From positions 20,171,791 to 20,235,790 of the forward strand of contig OX336344.1 of assembly GCA_946902875.1 (NCBI GenBank): DNA of 64,000 nt. Direction: 5' to 3'. The notes under the pieces were generated by a model, which was not told the origin of the DNA, made no database searches, and worked only from the letters and a program-made list of their open reading frames with translations. The DNA is from Nematopogon swammerdamellus. Lineage: Eukaryota > Arthropoda > Insecta > Lepidoptera > Adelidae. Shown here piece by piece: positions 42,301 through 49,928 of this stretch (position 1 is its first letter; each line of letters opens with the position of its first letter). Position numbers and translations under genes: made by a program.

Positions 42301-44821
42301 CCCAAGTACAGTCTCGAGTCCTTCAAGAGGAGCGAGATCTTTCCTCTACAGAACCAGTAAACTCTGGAACGCTCCATATATTTCCTCCCAAGTACAGTCT
42401 CGAGTCCTTCAAGAGGAGCGTGAATGGCTCAGGTCGGCATGGCATTGGCAACCCCCGCATACGACCGAATGTCTATGGTCGTCGTTTGACACATCGGCGC
42501 TATATAACTTTCAATAAAAAAATCCTTGTAATAAAATTACTTCCTTTTGAAATATGGTGAAGAATAAAAAGTATTCTATCACTGTACGAGTGATTTCTTC
42601 CAGTAAACCTTTGTGTGATAAAAAACTTAATTTGTTTGACTCAGAATGAGAACATAAAAATAAAACTTCATACATAATTATATAACCCCCTCTATCAGCC
42701 CAGTCGCGTCCAGATGAATGTATTCGTAGCGCTCGGGGGGGGGGGGGGGGGGGGGGGATACAATTGACCAGTGTAGAATAGAATATAATAGAGTAGAGCG
42801 GAGTAGAATAGGGTGGAATATATAGTAGGATACAGTATAATAGAGTAAAATTGTATTATATTGTAATGTAAGAACACGGACAAAACCTAGTCTGCCATAG
42901 TTGAGCATGTCGACTCCGGAATGCAGCACTGGATAAGATTCGATCAGGTGAAAATTCTGGCCACTGAAAAACGACTCTTTCTCCGCATCATCCGTGAGTC
43001 CATCGAGAGTGTGCACCAGCAGCAGCTGGAGGACACTGTCAGTCTGTACATTGTGCTCCTCGGCGGAGGTGCGGAACGCAGCCCAAGCCGAATTGGTGCC
43101 TACCCACAGCTGTAACTACAATCTTTGCAGCCGCTCGCGTTTGAGAGGCAGTGTTCCTAATAACTGCGGGCCCGACCGCAGCCAGGCACTCGCCCTGATG
43201 ATGGACTGCACGCGCCAGTAGGAAACGTCGGCCACAGTGACCGCGAATTTCAACCATGGTAAGCCAAATACCAACCATAATATGAATATCCATGGTAGAC
43301 TAAAACTATTTATTACAAGTATTTAGTGACTAGCCACATAATAACATCGCTTACAGCCTAGAGTCTATCGATAACACAGAATAGAGATAGTAGAATAGAA
43401 AAGGGTGGAATATAGTAGAATACAATAGAATAGAGTAGAGCGGAGTAGAATAGGATGTACAATGTAGTAGAATAGAGTAGAGCAGAGCAGCATAGAGTAG
43501 AGCTCAGCAGAATAGGGTGGAATATAGTAGAATACAATCGAATAGAGTAGAGCGGAGTAGAATAGGATGTACAATGTAGTAGAATAGAGTAGAGCAGAGC
43601 AGAATAGAGTAGAGCTCAGCAGAATAGGGTGGAATATAGTAGAATACAATCGAATAAAGTAATGCGGAGTAGAATAGGGTACAATATGTAGAATAGGGTA
43701 CAAAATGTAGAATACAATAGAATAAAGTAGAATAGAGGGGGGTGGATTAGAAGACCGGAACCTTCCTTGCAAATTGCTAGTATACTTATTGTGTAGACCG
43801 AGTTAAATGATGATGGTAGTGAAAGAATTTTTTGGCGCAGACAAGTAGTTGCGGAGAAAAAAAATTTAGAAAAAATATTTTTAATACAAAATATTTTTTT
43901 TAAGGCACCAAAACATTGGTTTTGAATATAAATGTATGTAAAAACAAGGGAATTGGTATGGGTGAATGTATTGGTGGCTTAAACAAAATTAACCCCAACC
44001 TAATGATGAGGCGGCGCATGTCGTTTTTGGATAAATTCCTATTCAAAATAAATCTTTTGGTGAATTAAAAAAAAAAACAAAAAAAATCGAAAATTAATAA
44101 TTTTGTATGAAAAAAAATAATTTCTCCGAAACTACTCGTCTGCGGCAAAAAGTTCTTTCACTACCATTCATCATTTAAATCGGTCTAGACGATAAGTATA
44201 CTAGCAATTTGCAAGGAAGGTGCCGGTCTTCTAATCCATACCCGAATAGAGTAGAGCGCAGCAGAATTGGGTGCAATATGTACGGTGTTGCAACCCCAAC
44301 CGTAAAACCCGAAAGGGGGTGATTGTGTACGTGAAATAGAACAAGTTTTGTTCTACGACTTTTTAATTTGAAGAAAAAAAATTTTTTTTTCTCCATACAT
44401 TTTGAGAATAGGTATTTAAAATTTGTATGGAAAAAATATTTTTTTATGTGTTTCAAAAAAAAAAAAATCGCCACAGAAGTTGTTTAGTTTCACATATAGA
44501 ATAACCCCTTATGTCAGTTAAAAATATTACGGGGGCAAGTGCAACACCGTGTATAATAGAGTAGAATGGAGTAGAGCGGAGTAGAATACGCTAGAATATA
44601 GTAGAATAGAGTAAAATAAAGTAGGTTTGTCTGGCAAGATTGCAATGACCAGGATTGAGAAAGGTTTCAATAGTCTTGTCGTGTTGAAAGAATGTAGCCG
44701 AAATAGTCTTGTCGTGTTGAAAGAATTGAGAATATTTAACGCGAACGTAGCCGCGCCGGCAAAAGTGAGGAATGAAATATTACCTCAGTCTCTCCATTTC
44801 TCGTTGCTCCTCCTGATCCAT
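29818..44821 (-). CDS. SLC46-like (proton-coupled folate transporter-type) MFS transporter, 9 exons, 570 aa
   Basis: Predicted multi-pass membrane carrier. Exons join with consistent phases: 44821-44784, 38327-38102, 36910-36617, 35942-35790, 34036-33844, 32509-32408, 31912-31775, 31415-31332 and 30302-29818, 1713 bases in all. Every intron is GT-AG. Features: acidic N-terminus; TM1 about residues 40-60 (LGGALLALFL); TM2 then GPWSDCSGRRK at 118-128, the SLC46 version of the MFS motif A loop with Cys where Arg is usual; YVSD at 183-186; a long basic cytoplasmic loop (about 245-285); TM12 near 448-470; and a hydrophilic, acidic tail of about 95 residues. The family carries folate-like or other small organic solutes, usually H+-coupled; the substrate here is unknown. 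The start is chosen because an in-frame TAG lies five codons upstream and ATGG is favourable. Confidence 0.85.
30430..30540. repeat. Family D-related end fragment
   Basis: GGATGGACATAGGCTATGCGAGCGAAACCTCGGGCAAAAG; a mirror-image copy with the same CATAGCCTATGTCCATCC lies at 53345. Intron 8. Confidence 0.5.
30690..30840 (+). pseudogene. RTE-type ORF2 C-terminal fragment
   Basis: GGAGGAAAATTGGAGAGGCG and TATGTCCAGTAGTGGAC encode W-R-K-I-G-E-A-Y-V-Q, the RTE C-terminal motif; ends in a (CTGA)n run. Intron 8, antisense to the gene. Confidence 0.55.
30872..30950 (+). repeat. Family L fragment
   Basis: GGAGTGGTGTTATTGGTTGTG..GACACAGCCTTCCGTGACGG; intron 8. Confidence 0.35.
31332..31415 (-). CDS. 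SLC46-like gene, exon 8
   Basis: Acceptor TTGTTGAAG after a long T-tract, donor GCAAG|GTAATT; phase 1 both sides. Encodes VPIVGLVSSGSLTVQRP..HIDPSEQ. Found by splicing, since it is only 84 bases long. Confidence 0.8.
31775..31912 (-). CDS. SLC46-like gene, exon 7
   Basis: Acceptor AATTGCAG, donor CCTGG|GTAATT; phase 1 both sides. Encodes TILTLKLLKNRYQMSDEMIG then a membrane helix ending NTTLLVFL. Confidence 0.85.
32408..32509 (-). CDS. SLC46-like gene, exon 6
   Basis: Acceptor CATTTTCAG, donor CTTCG|GTAAGC; phase 1 both sides. Encodes DDLISFLYFRNKFVWDDLLY and a membrane stretch. Confidence 0.85.
33396..33742 (-). mobile_element. SINE-A, near full length
   Basis: Tail at the left (TTTTATGGAAACTGACACGG), 5S-like CACCCATCCAAGTACTGACC and head GCTACCGAGGCTGAC at the right. 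Same-strand insertion in intron 5. Confidence 0.85.
33844..34036 (-). CDS. SLC46-like gene, exon 5
   Basis: Acceptor GTTTTGCAG, donor TTTGAAG|GTGAAG. 64 codons plus one base; end of TM6, arginine-rich central loop (VWRRVRDVRV; AKRPHHRR) and start of TM7. Confidence 0.85.
34051..34611 (-). mobile_element. 5'-truncated RTE-type retrotransposon with TSD
   Basis: An 11-bp duplication CGCATACACCT (34051-34061, 34601-34611) encloses 34062-34600. The minus strand encodes the RTE ORF2 end (RIQLGWAAFGKLRHIF, VMTYGAETWTLT), partly open in frame 34277-34600, followed by the GTCCAGCAGTGGAC region and a (TGA)n tail. It lies in intron 4, same strand as the gene. Confidence 0.85.
34640..34730 (-). mobile_element. 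Family F SINE, tail fragment
   Basis: TAATGTAATCCGGGATGGG, TGGCTGAGTCGGAGGGGCC and GCATGCTCCGACCAG are the reverse of the F tail at 9600-9670. It abuts a SINE-A body in the opposite orientation. Confidence 0.65.
34731..34913 (+). mobile_element. SINE-A, 5'-truncated
   Basis: Starts GGTACCACCGCACCGAATG and runs to the tail and A-run; intron 4. Confidence 0.8.
35120..35410. repeat. Family K repeat
   Basis: (ACAT)n then AGCGTCACGCCTGTTTCTCG, GGTGGGGTAGGCAGAGAC and CTTCCACTC blocks. A short relative is at 54665. Intron 4. Confidence 0.55.
35790..35942 (-). CDS. SLC46-like gene, exon 4
   Basis: Acceptor TTTTTTCAG, donor GTTCAG|GTAAGC. 51 codons, phase 0 both sides; VCKQTGRDPTIAYG loop then TM5 and the start of TM6. 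Confidence 0.88.
35962..36170 (-). mobile_element. SINE-A, old degenerate copy
   Basis: CCTGACATCATTGGTTACTTC..CGTGATGTCAG..ATGTCAGTGCTTCTC..AGTGCGGTGGTATCAAACC; many substitutions, no head. Intron 3. Confidence 0.65.
36200..36410 (+). pseudogene. 3' end of a Jockey/CR1-like non-LTR element
   Basis: TTCAAGAGAAGCGTAAAAAGG encodes F-K-R-S-V-K-R, the terminal motif; then GCTTTTGGGCGTCGTCGGC and a short A-run. The same tail occurs inverted at 51541-51621. Intron 3, antisense. Confidence 0.55.
36617..36910 (-). CDS. SLC46-like gene, exon 3
   Basis: Acceptor GATGTTTCAG, donor AGTGAT|GTACGT. 98 codons covering TM2-TM4, the GPWSDCSGRRKPLL motif and GFCYVSD. The most diagnostic exon of the gene. Confidence 0.92.
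37590..37672 (-). repeat. Family G repeat fragment
   Basis: GACAGACGGACGGACACGGAG..GGCACGGAACCCTAAAAA; similar end at 56285-56375. Confidence 0.4.
37673..38075 (-). repeat. Family E repeat, full length, beside exon 2
   Basis: Reverse of 3608-4031: one arm of the palindrome (37690-37753), then GGCCTTCGGCCTCGCGATTC, GATCTTGACCAAATTGAAATG and the GGAGGAGG/AAGTCGGTT start. It ends 26 bases from the donor of exon 2. Confidence 0.75.
38102..38327 (-). CDS. SLC46-like gene, exon 2
   Basis: Acceptor CATTTCAG, donor GCAGAG|GTATTT. Encodes residues about 14-88 with TM1 and the first extracellular loop, which holds two cysteines (TACLVD, QVCDQG). Confidence 0.85.
38731..38958. mobile_element. Two SINE-A fragments, tail-out inverted pair
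   Basis: A minus copy (38731-38890, tail first) is joined at CCGTTTC to a plus tail (TGTGTTATGGGCTGACATC to the A-run at 38958), forming about 65-bp inverted arms around a 95-base loop. Intron 1. Confidence 0.75.
39225..39838 (+). repeat. Family H element with minisatellite
   Basis: GTGAAAACTTCTTTAGCGGCG start, then alternating units GTAGGGTTCCGTAACAAATG and GTAGGGTTCCGTAACACG. The minisatellite block is enclosed by direct copies of TGCCGGCACTCCCGGAGTGC (39418, 39818). Intron 1. Confidence 0.75.
39839..40156 (-). mobile_element. Chimeric SINE: family B head on SINE-A body and tail
   Basis: Read in its own sense it begins GTACCGTTTGGGGCCGGTAC (family B 5' end), switches near AAGGGATATGAATGCC to the SINE-A body (TTATATTACTAGGTGGTAGG) and ends in the SINE-A tail. 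The same junction occurs at 40912, 53012 and 60594. Intron 1. Confidence 0.85.
40157..40911. other. Unassigned, with (CA)n run
   Basis: An (AC)n run at about 40678-40692; otherwise no recognised family. Intron 1. Confidence 0.4.
40912..41198 (-). mobile_element. Chimeric SINE (B head, SINE-A body), internally deleted
   Basis: SINE-A tail at left, B end GGCCCCACACGGTA at right. About 20 bases at the junction and part of the body are missing relative to the copies at 53012 and 60594. Confidence 0.8.
41604..41703 (-). mobile_element. SINE-A head fragment
   Basis: TAAAACCTACAGTTTTACTTGG..GGTCAGCCACCAACGGGCGACC..ACATTGAGCTAGCG; the 5S-like core is partly deleted. Confidence 0.6.
41704..42110 (+). 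pseudogene. Jockey-like reverse transcriptase C-terminus and 3' UTR remnant
   Basis: GTTTCATCCAGCGTCGAGCCG encodes the Q-R-R-A-V-R-L-V-G motif near the RT C-terminus; the rest is broken. The 3' end has GCGAAGTTTCTTGCCAGTTC and AATGATGAATAAAGAATAAA. Intron 1, antisense. Confidence 0.55.
42116..42520 (+). pseudogene. Second Jockey/CR1-like RT end, with 86-bp tandem duplication
   Basis: GGGTGTGCTCGGAGGAGCTG encodes G-V-C-S-E-E-L, as at 6030. A perfect 85-base block starting GATCTTTCCTCTACAGAACC is present at 42250-42334 and 42336-42420. Ends AATAAAAAAA at about 42522. Confidence 0.65.
42735..42757 (+). repeat. Poly(G) run of 23
   Basis: Uninterrupted G23 directly beside the minisatellite; likely length-variable and error-prone in assembly. 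Confidence 0.9.
42903..43260 (+). pseudogene. Fragment resembling a Penelope-like (GIY-YIG) element C-terminus
   Basis: The plus strand reads EHVDSGMQHWIRFDQVKIL then R-I-I-R-E-S-I-E (42903-43007), like the E-H-x-x-x-x-G-H-x-I-x-F-D-x-x-K-x-L ... R-E-x-I-E pattern at the end of these proteins. In another frame near 43222 it reads ETSATVTANFN, like their usual C-terminal end. Broken frames; not functional. Confidence 0.45.
43744..44237. mobile_element. Foldback element with about 120-bp arms inside the minisatellite
   Basis: Left arm 43744-43862 (GGATTAGAAGACCGGAACC..) matches the reverse complement of 44118-44237 with about ten differences. The loop is AT-rich with long A/T runs. No coding capacity. 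Confidence 0.85.
44281..44550. mobile_element. Short TIR element (MITE-like)
   Basis: ACGGTGTTGCAAC at the left and GTGCAACACCGT at the right enclose 270 bases with A/T runs. It lies in the minisatellite, immediately downstream of the foldback. Confidence 0.55.
44784..44821 (-). CDS. SLC46-like gene, coding exon 1
   Basis: Encodes MDQEEQREMERL plus two bases; donor AG|GTAATA. Phase 2 matches the next exon's first base. In-frame stop TAG is upstream. Too short for a usual open-frame search, so this assignment rests on phase and splice signals. Confidence 0.65.
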
Positions 44822-44900
44822 GATTCTATTTTCCTAACACTTTTTTTCAGATACCGCTCACTCAAAATTAATAGTTCTGTATTTATGTACACTTTTTTCT
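44822..44900 (-). promoter_or_regulatory. 5' UTR and possible core promoter of the SLC46-like gene
   Basis: Upstream of the start codon the minus strand has a TATA-like CATAAATACAG at 44887-44877, which would place transcription start near 44850. No other core element stands out; a distant non-coding exon cannot be excluded. Confidence 0.2.
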
Positions 44901-45747
44901 TAGCGAATTCACTTCATACTTATCATTTACTGATAATACTAACACTGATAATAAGACAAGATAATGAAAAATGGTTCGTTAGAAAGTACAAAATGAACAC
45001 ATATGCATTGAGATAATATTTGTATGCATTTATTAAACAGAAATTAAATAATAAAACTATTATTTACAGAAAATAATAAACAAAATCTAAGAATTACTCG
45101 TCCGAATAGAACAGATTATATCTATAGTAAATGCTTTATTCCTCCATTCAACAGTAACAAGAACATTAGAACATTTACATAAGGTGCAAAGGCGGACTTA
45201 TTCCTTACAGAGATGTCTTACAGTCAACCTTTGGATGTTTGAGATTCGACTAATATAGTGGGAAATGTAAGCAGCAAAAGAGTTGAACGTGAGAATTGAT
45301 GATATATAAGATAAGATATGATAAAAATACATACACGTAAGTACATACTAGTTAAATAAAAGGCCATACTTGAATTAATACATATAAATATAATATAGGT
45401 ACCTACAAATAAAAATAGATACTTATTTACCTCGCTGTACATGGGCAAATTAATGTTATCAACGTTTTTACAAAAGAAATGATTAAAGGACGCACAACGT
45501 TCATTGGTACCGGAGTGGGAAGAGCAAATGTCGCTTCAGCCTTCACTCTAGCTAGGTAGTCGACTCCTTAACCGGAATATCAGTGTGTGGAACTTTGTCG
45601 TAGTAAAGGAAAGATAGAACGAGAAACAGCGTGGTGAGAGAACGTTGCGATTTGATAAAGATTACCAGAATCATTATATACCTACGAGTTTAAACAGGAT
45701 GTCCCATATCAACCTCATAATATTACCACCAAGTCATAAGCTAAAAT
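44901..45747. other. Unassigned intergenic
   Basis: No repeat family or gene recognised. Confidence 0.4.
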
Positions 45748-46000
45748 AAAAACCGGTCAAGTGCGAGTAGGACTCGCGCACCGAGGTTTCCGTGCCACCA
45801 CGTATACGGTCGGTTTTTATTATTTTAGTTATTCTACTTTAGAGTTGCACTCGGAATTATCTCGGTACCTATCACGCCATCTATCCGTGACCGGTCGTAC
45901 TTTTATTGTTAAAATGTTGGATAATTCGGTAGATGGCGCCCTTCTGAAAATTATGATATTTGTATCGGGACCCCGCTTAATATTTTACTTTTTGTTTTAT
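45748..46000 (-). repeat. Family C repeat, partial
   Basis: AAACCGGTCAAGTGCGAGTAGG start with an internal GATGGCGCCC stretch; lacks the microsatellite. Confidence 0.6.
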
Positions 46001-46006
46001 TTTATT

Positions 46007-47194
46007 ACTAGCTTTTGCCCGCGGCTTCGCTCGCGTGAAATTTGTATTTCAAAGGAAGAAAGTAAGTAACTAAGGGCGAGCTGGGTTCAGGTAAACGATA
46101 AACCATCTCGAAGAAAGTGAGTAACTTTTTGAGGCCGAAGGCGGAGTTGCGTTCAGGAAGAGGACAAACCATCCATAAGAAAGTAAGTAACAAAGGGCGA
46201 GGCCGAAGGCCGAGCTGCGTTCAGGAAGAGGATAACCTTTTCGAAGAAAGTAAGTAACTATGGGCGAGGCCGAAGGCCGAGCTTCGTTCAGGATGAGGGT
46301 AAACTTTTCGAAGAAAGTAAGTAACAGAGGGCGAGACCGAAGGCCGAGCTGCGTTCAGGAAAACTGAACCTTCTCGAAGACAATAAGTAACTATGGGCGA
46401 GGCCGAAGGCCGAGCTGCGTTCAGGAAGAGGATAACATTTTTTAAGAAAGTAAGTAACAGAGGGCGAGGCCGAAGGCCGAGCTTCGTTCAGGAAGTCGAT
46501 AAACCTTTTCGAAGATAGTAAGTAACTATGGGCGAGGCCGAAGGCCGAGCTGCGTTCAGGAAGAGGATAAACCATCTTTAAGAAGTAAGTAACAAAGGGC
46601 GAGGCCGAAGGCCGAGTTGCGTTTAGGAAGAGGATAACCTTTTCGAAGAACGTAAGTAACTGAGGGCGAGTCCGAAGGCCGAGCTGCGTTCAGGAAGACC
46701 ATAAATCTTCTCGAAGAAAGTAACTTCTTTGTTACTTACTTTTTTCGAAAAGGTTTATCCTCTTCCTGAACACATCTCGGCCTTCGGCCTTGCCCATAGT
46801 TACTTACTGTCTTCGAGAATTTATCGTCTTCCTGAAGGCAGCTCGGCCTTCGGCCTCGCCTATAGTTACCTACTGTCTTCGAAAAGGTTTATCGTCTTCC
46901 TGAACGAAGCTCGGCCTTCGGCCTCGCCCTCTGTTACTTACTTTCTTCGAACAGGTCATCCTCTTCCTGAACGCAGCTCGGCCTTCGGCCTCGCCCATAG
47001 TTACTTACTGTCTTCGAGAAGGTTTATCGTTTTCCTGAACGCAGCTCGGCCTTCGGCCTCGCCCTCTGTTACTTACTTTCTTCGAAAAGTTTACCCGCAT
47101 GCTGAATGCGGGTAAACTTTTTAAAAAAAATTACTTACTTTCTTCCTTTGAAATACGAATTTCACGCGAGCGAAGCCGCGGGCAATTTTTTATC
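46007..47194. mobile_element. Palindromic minisatellite element bounded by family D ends
   Basis: Outer inverted ends (CTTTTGCCCGCGGCTTCGCT at the left, its complement AGCGAAGCCGCGGGCAA at the right) enclose about ten forward 67-bp units and then, from about 46730, about six inverted units. The core is GGGCGAGGCCGAAGGCCGAG. Open frames through it give repeated PERSSAFGLAHSYLL-type peptides in both directions and are by-products. Confidence 0.85.
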
Positions 47195-47239
47195 ATTACT
47201 TATGTCCTCTAGAGGGCGCCATATCCTATAGCCTATAGA

Positions 47240-47287
47240 CGTTGGATGCGTCTTGACGACCAGCGTACGGTCAAGACGCATCCAACG
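47240..47287. repeat. Perfect 18-bp hairpin
   Basis: CGTTGGATGCGTCTTGAC and its complement flank a 12-base loop (47258-47269). Confidence 0.8.
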
Positions 47288-47659
47288 ATACCTCATTTGT
47301 CAAATTATGATAAGTAGTGTTGAAGTTATTATGAGGGAACAGTTGAACATACATACATACATACATACCGGTCAAAAACATAACTCTCCTTTTCGCTTCG
47401 CCGTAATCGGGTAAAAATAAGAATCTCTTCGCTAATATACCGCGCATACTACACTACGTACAATATAATAAACATACGATCAATTAACTTAAATCAAATA
47501 GGAACTTTAGTTAAATAAATATCCGCTAACATCGACTCGCAATAACACTTTTACATAGGTTTGCACCTAAAATTAATCAAATAGATACCTAACGAAGTTT
47601 AACCTACATAATATTATGAATCGAATTAAAATATAAGAACCTCTGCCGAGACAATGCAT

Positions 47660-47800
47660 ACACACACACACCGCGCTCCGCTCCGTCAGACCACCGAATA
47701 GACCGCACCCCGCGCCGCGTCCCGCGCCTTCGCCGCCGGGCTGCCAGTCTCCGCGAGACGCGCTACTAACCCCCACCGCGCCGCGCCGCTCATTATTTCG
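47660..47800. other. GC-rich patch
   Basis: CpG-rich against an AT-rich background (CCGCGCCGCGTCCCGCGCC). It could be a regulatory island, but no transcript structure could be drawn. Confidence 0.3.
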
Positions 47801-47809
47801 GCGCTTGGA

Positions 47810-47985
47810 ACAATTCGATTTGTATGGGAGCCACATCTTAGCGTAGCCGGAAGTGAATTTTAATAAGCCTATCCTGTGTCCCGTATAGTAAAATGGGTTT
47901 GTACTAAGTTTCATCAAATTCGGATTATGGCTTTAAGAGTTATGGAGGAACATACATACATACATACATACATACATACAGAAAA
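47810..47985 (-). repeat. Family D repeat fragment with (ACAT)n
   Basis: TGTATGGGAGCCACATC..TGTGTCCCGTATAGTAAAATG..AAGTTTCATCAAATTCGG is the reverse of the D interior at about 11800-11880; an (ACAT) run follows at 47950-47980. Confidence 0.5.
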
Positions 47986-48110
47986 GATTTCTAAAAATCG
48001 TCAATTTAGCTTTAGTATCATACATAGAGGCTACAAACTCAATATTTCCTAAAACAAAGTAACTTACTCCATGACCATCCCTTACAGATTTATTATTAGT
48101 ATTGATTATT

Positions 48111-48406
48111 ACATACATACATACCACATACGCTGTATCCCGGCAATCAGGGTAAGCACAGTAATCGGTGTTGTGCTGCAAGAACTCTGGAAAGTTGCAA
48201 CACAATATCGACCACCACGTTTAGCAAAGTATTCGGACAATCAAGCAGCAAGTAAGGCACAAAGACCCGCCTGCTGCACGACTCGGTGGAAGGACCGTGC
48301 CAAGGTGAAAGGTGGCAAGCCTGTCGCCCTTTAGCACGGCATCTCGTCCTTATCCTTAGTCGCCTTTTACGACATGCACAGGGAGAGAAGCAGTGGGGCT
48401 ATTATT
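48111..48406 (-). mobile_element. Family B retroposon
   Basis: (ACAT) end, CCCGGCAATCAGGGTAAGC, hairpin arms diverged, GCCTTTTACGACATGCACAG and GCAGTGGGGCTATT; the last 25 bases of the B 5' end are missing. Confidence 0.8.
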
Positions 48407-48409
48407 ATT

Positions 48410-49106
48410 ATTTGTTAGGATATAAAAAAAAATATTTTTAGCATTAGCTTTCGAGAAATTTAACCATGGCGCGCGGCGATGACGGTCAATGACCTCAAAT
48501 CATCCGGTGTTTAGATACCTAGTAGCACGTCTTCATCGTTAGAACATAAACATAACTTTGTATAATTTCTCGAAAACTAATGATAAATTTTGTTTGGTTA
48601 AGGCCCTATCGGCCCGTATTCACCCGTACTCCTCTTTCAAGGCGCCGCTTTCGCTGGTTGGAGTAGGATGCAACTAAATCATTAAATTTTAGAGCAAGCG
48701 AAAATTAGGTTTTTTATTCCAAAACTACGGATCGAAACAAAAAAGTATGAAGCTACGGATTTAGATATCTATTCCAATTAAATCAATAAAACAAGTAAAA
48801 TATATTTTCTCCAAAGCCTTGATTTGGTCACGTTGCCTTAAATACGTTTTTATAACTAAATTCGGAGGCATATTCATCATTTTTTTCTATCTAACGAAGT
48901 TAATCAAATCGTGTATTCAAAAAGCTATCGATCTGCGCTAATAGATGAAGTTTTACATATATTAAAACTGAATATGTCAAGTTAGTAATATTGGCGGTGC
49001 GCTTCTTGAAATTCCAGTTAGATGCAGTCTCAGATCACCTTAATGTGTTTATTATGATGGGTATGTGTCTCTTCCAAAATATTTGCAATTAGTATGGAAA
49101 CGCCTT
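48410..49106. other. Unassigned; one imperfect inverted repeat
   Basis: ATTAGCTTTCGAGAAATT (about 48444) and its near-complement (about 48566) form a loose inverted pair. No gene recognised. Confidence 0.4.
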
Positions 49107-49928
49107 ATATAAGGTTTTTCATTAGTAGGTAACGATACGCTAAGGGGTGTATGTGTATCAGATACTGATCACGTTCCCATACCAATATTATTTGTACGAT
49201 ATAAAAAAAAATTTTTTACGAAAAAAAAACCTACTCACCATCGACATCTATTTTATAGATCGAACATCGTACGATGCAACCTGTGCTAGACGTCGGTACA
49301 AGTGTGCGTGCACACACACGCAGTATTGACGAGGATGCTATCGCGCGCTCGCCCCCACCCGCCCACAGATGACAAGAACGAGCGAGAAAGACGTCATGCG
49401 GCGCGTTTGCCGTTTTTCCACCCACTCCCATCACCAGCAGGCAAGCGAGAACGAGAACGCGATACCACCGCACCGTCACAGGATCCTATCCGTGACAGCA
49501 TGGCTTCTTAACACGCCATAACATGCTCAGGCGAAACAAACAACAACGTTTGTCACTGTCACTCTTTGTGAAACAGCAACCGGGCATGCTGCACACATGC
49601 GTCACCGACTCGATACAGACTTGCGTGCGTTCAACACGCGCCGCACACGCCGTATGAAGCGGCTGTCCGTGAAATCTGCACGAGAATCTGCATTATATGC
49701 AGGTCTCGTCGAGAACATATTTTTTCGGAAGTGATGTATGGGATGGGCCAATCTATAAAATAGATATCAATGCTACTCACTCCTCAAATTTAATACGTTA
49801 AGTGCGCGTATTTCACCTTAATACGTACGTTTTTTATATCGAAAAAAAAAATTGTATGAGAACGTGATCAGTATCTGATACACATATACCACTTAGCGTA
49901 TCGTTACCTACTATTTAAAGACCTTATA
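49107..49928. mobile_element. Long-TIR non-autonomous DNA element (about 820 bp)
   Basis: Left terminal region (GTAGGTAACGATACGCTAAG..ATCAGATACTGATCACGTTC) is complementary to the right end (GAACGTGATCAGTATCTGAT..CTTAGCGTATCGTTACCTAC). The arms extend, with gaps, over about 130-180 bp. The interior is GC-richer (49300-49700) and has no recognisable transposase frame. Confidence 0.75.

Larger units (their letters stand above)
42758..44630. repeat. TAGAATAGAGTAGAGCGG minisatellite array, interrupted
   Basis: Degenerate five-base-phased units (TAGAA, TAGAG, CGGAG, TAGGG) occupy 42770-42870, 43380-43743, 44240-44290 and 44550-44625. Longer repeated blocks of about 145 bp occur at 43430-43680. 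Other elements break the array. Intron 1. Confidence 0.75.

Noticed and set aside
46046..46735. Regularly spaced repeats reminiscent of a CRISPR array
   Set aside because: Units are contiguous with no unique spacers, the context is eukaryotic, and half of the array is inverted.
46288..47115. Repeated PERSSAFGLAHSYLL peptides resembling a repeat protein
   Set aside because: Produced by the 67-bp units in either orientation, with no start context and with the palindromic layout of a foldback element.
47573..47917. 114-codon frame on the minus strand over a GC-rich patch
   Set aside because: Its first third is family D repeat, the rest is composition-driven Gly/Ala/Arg sequence without a known motif.
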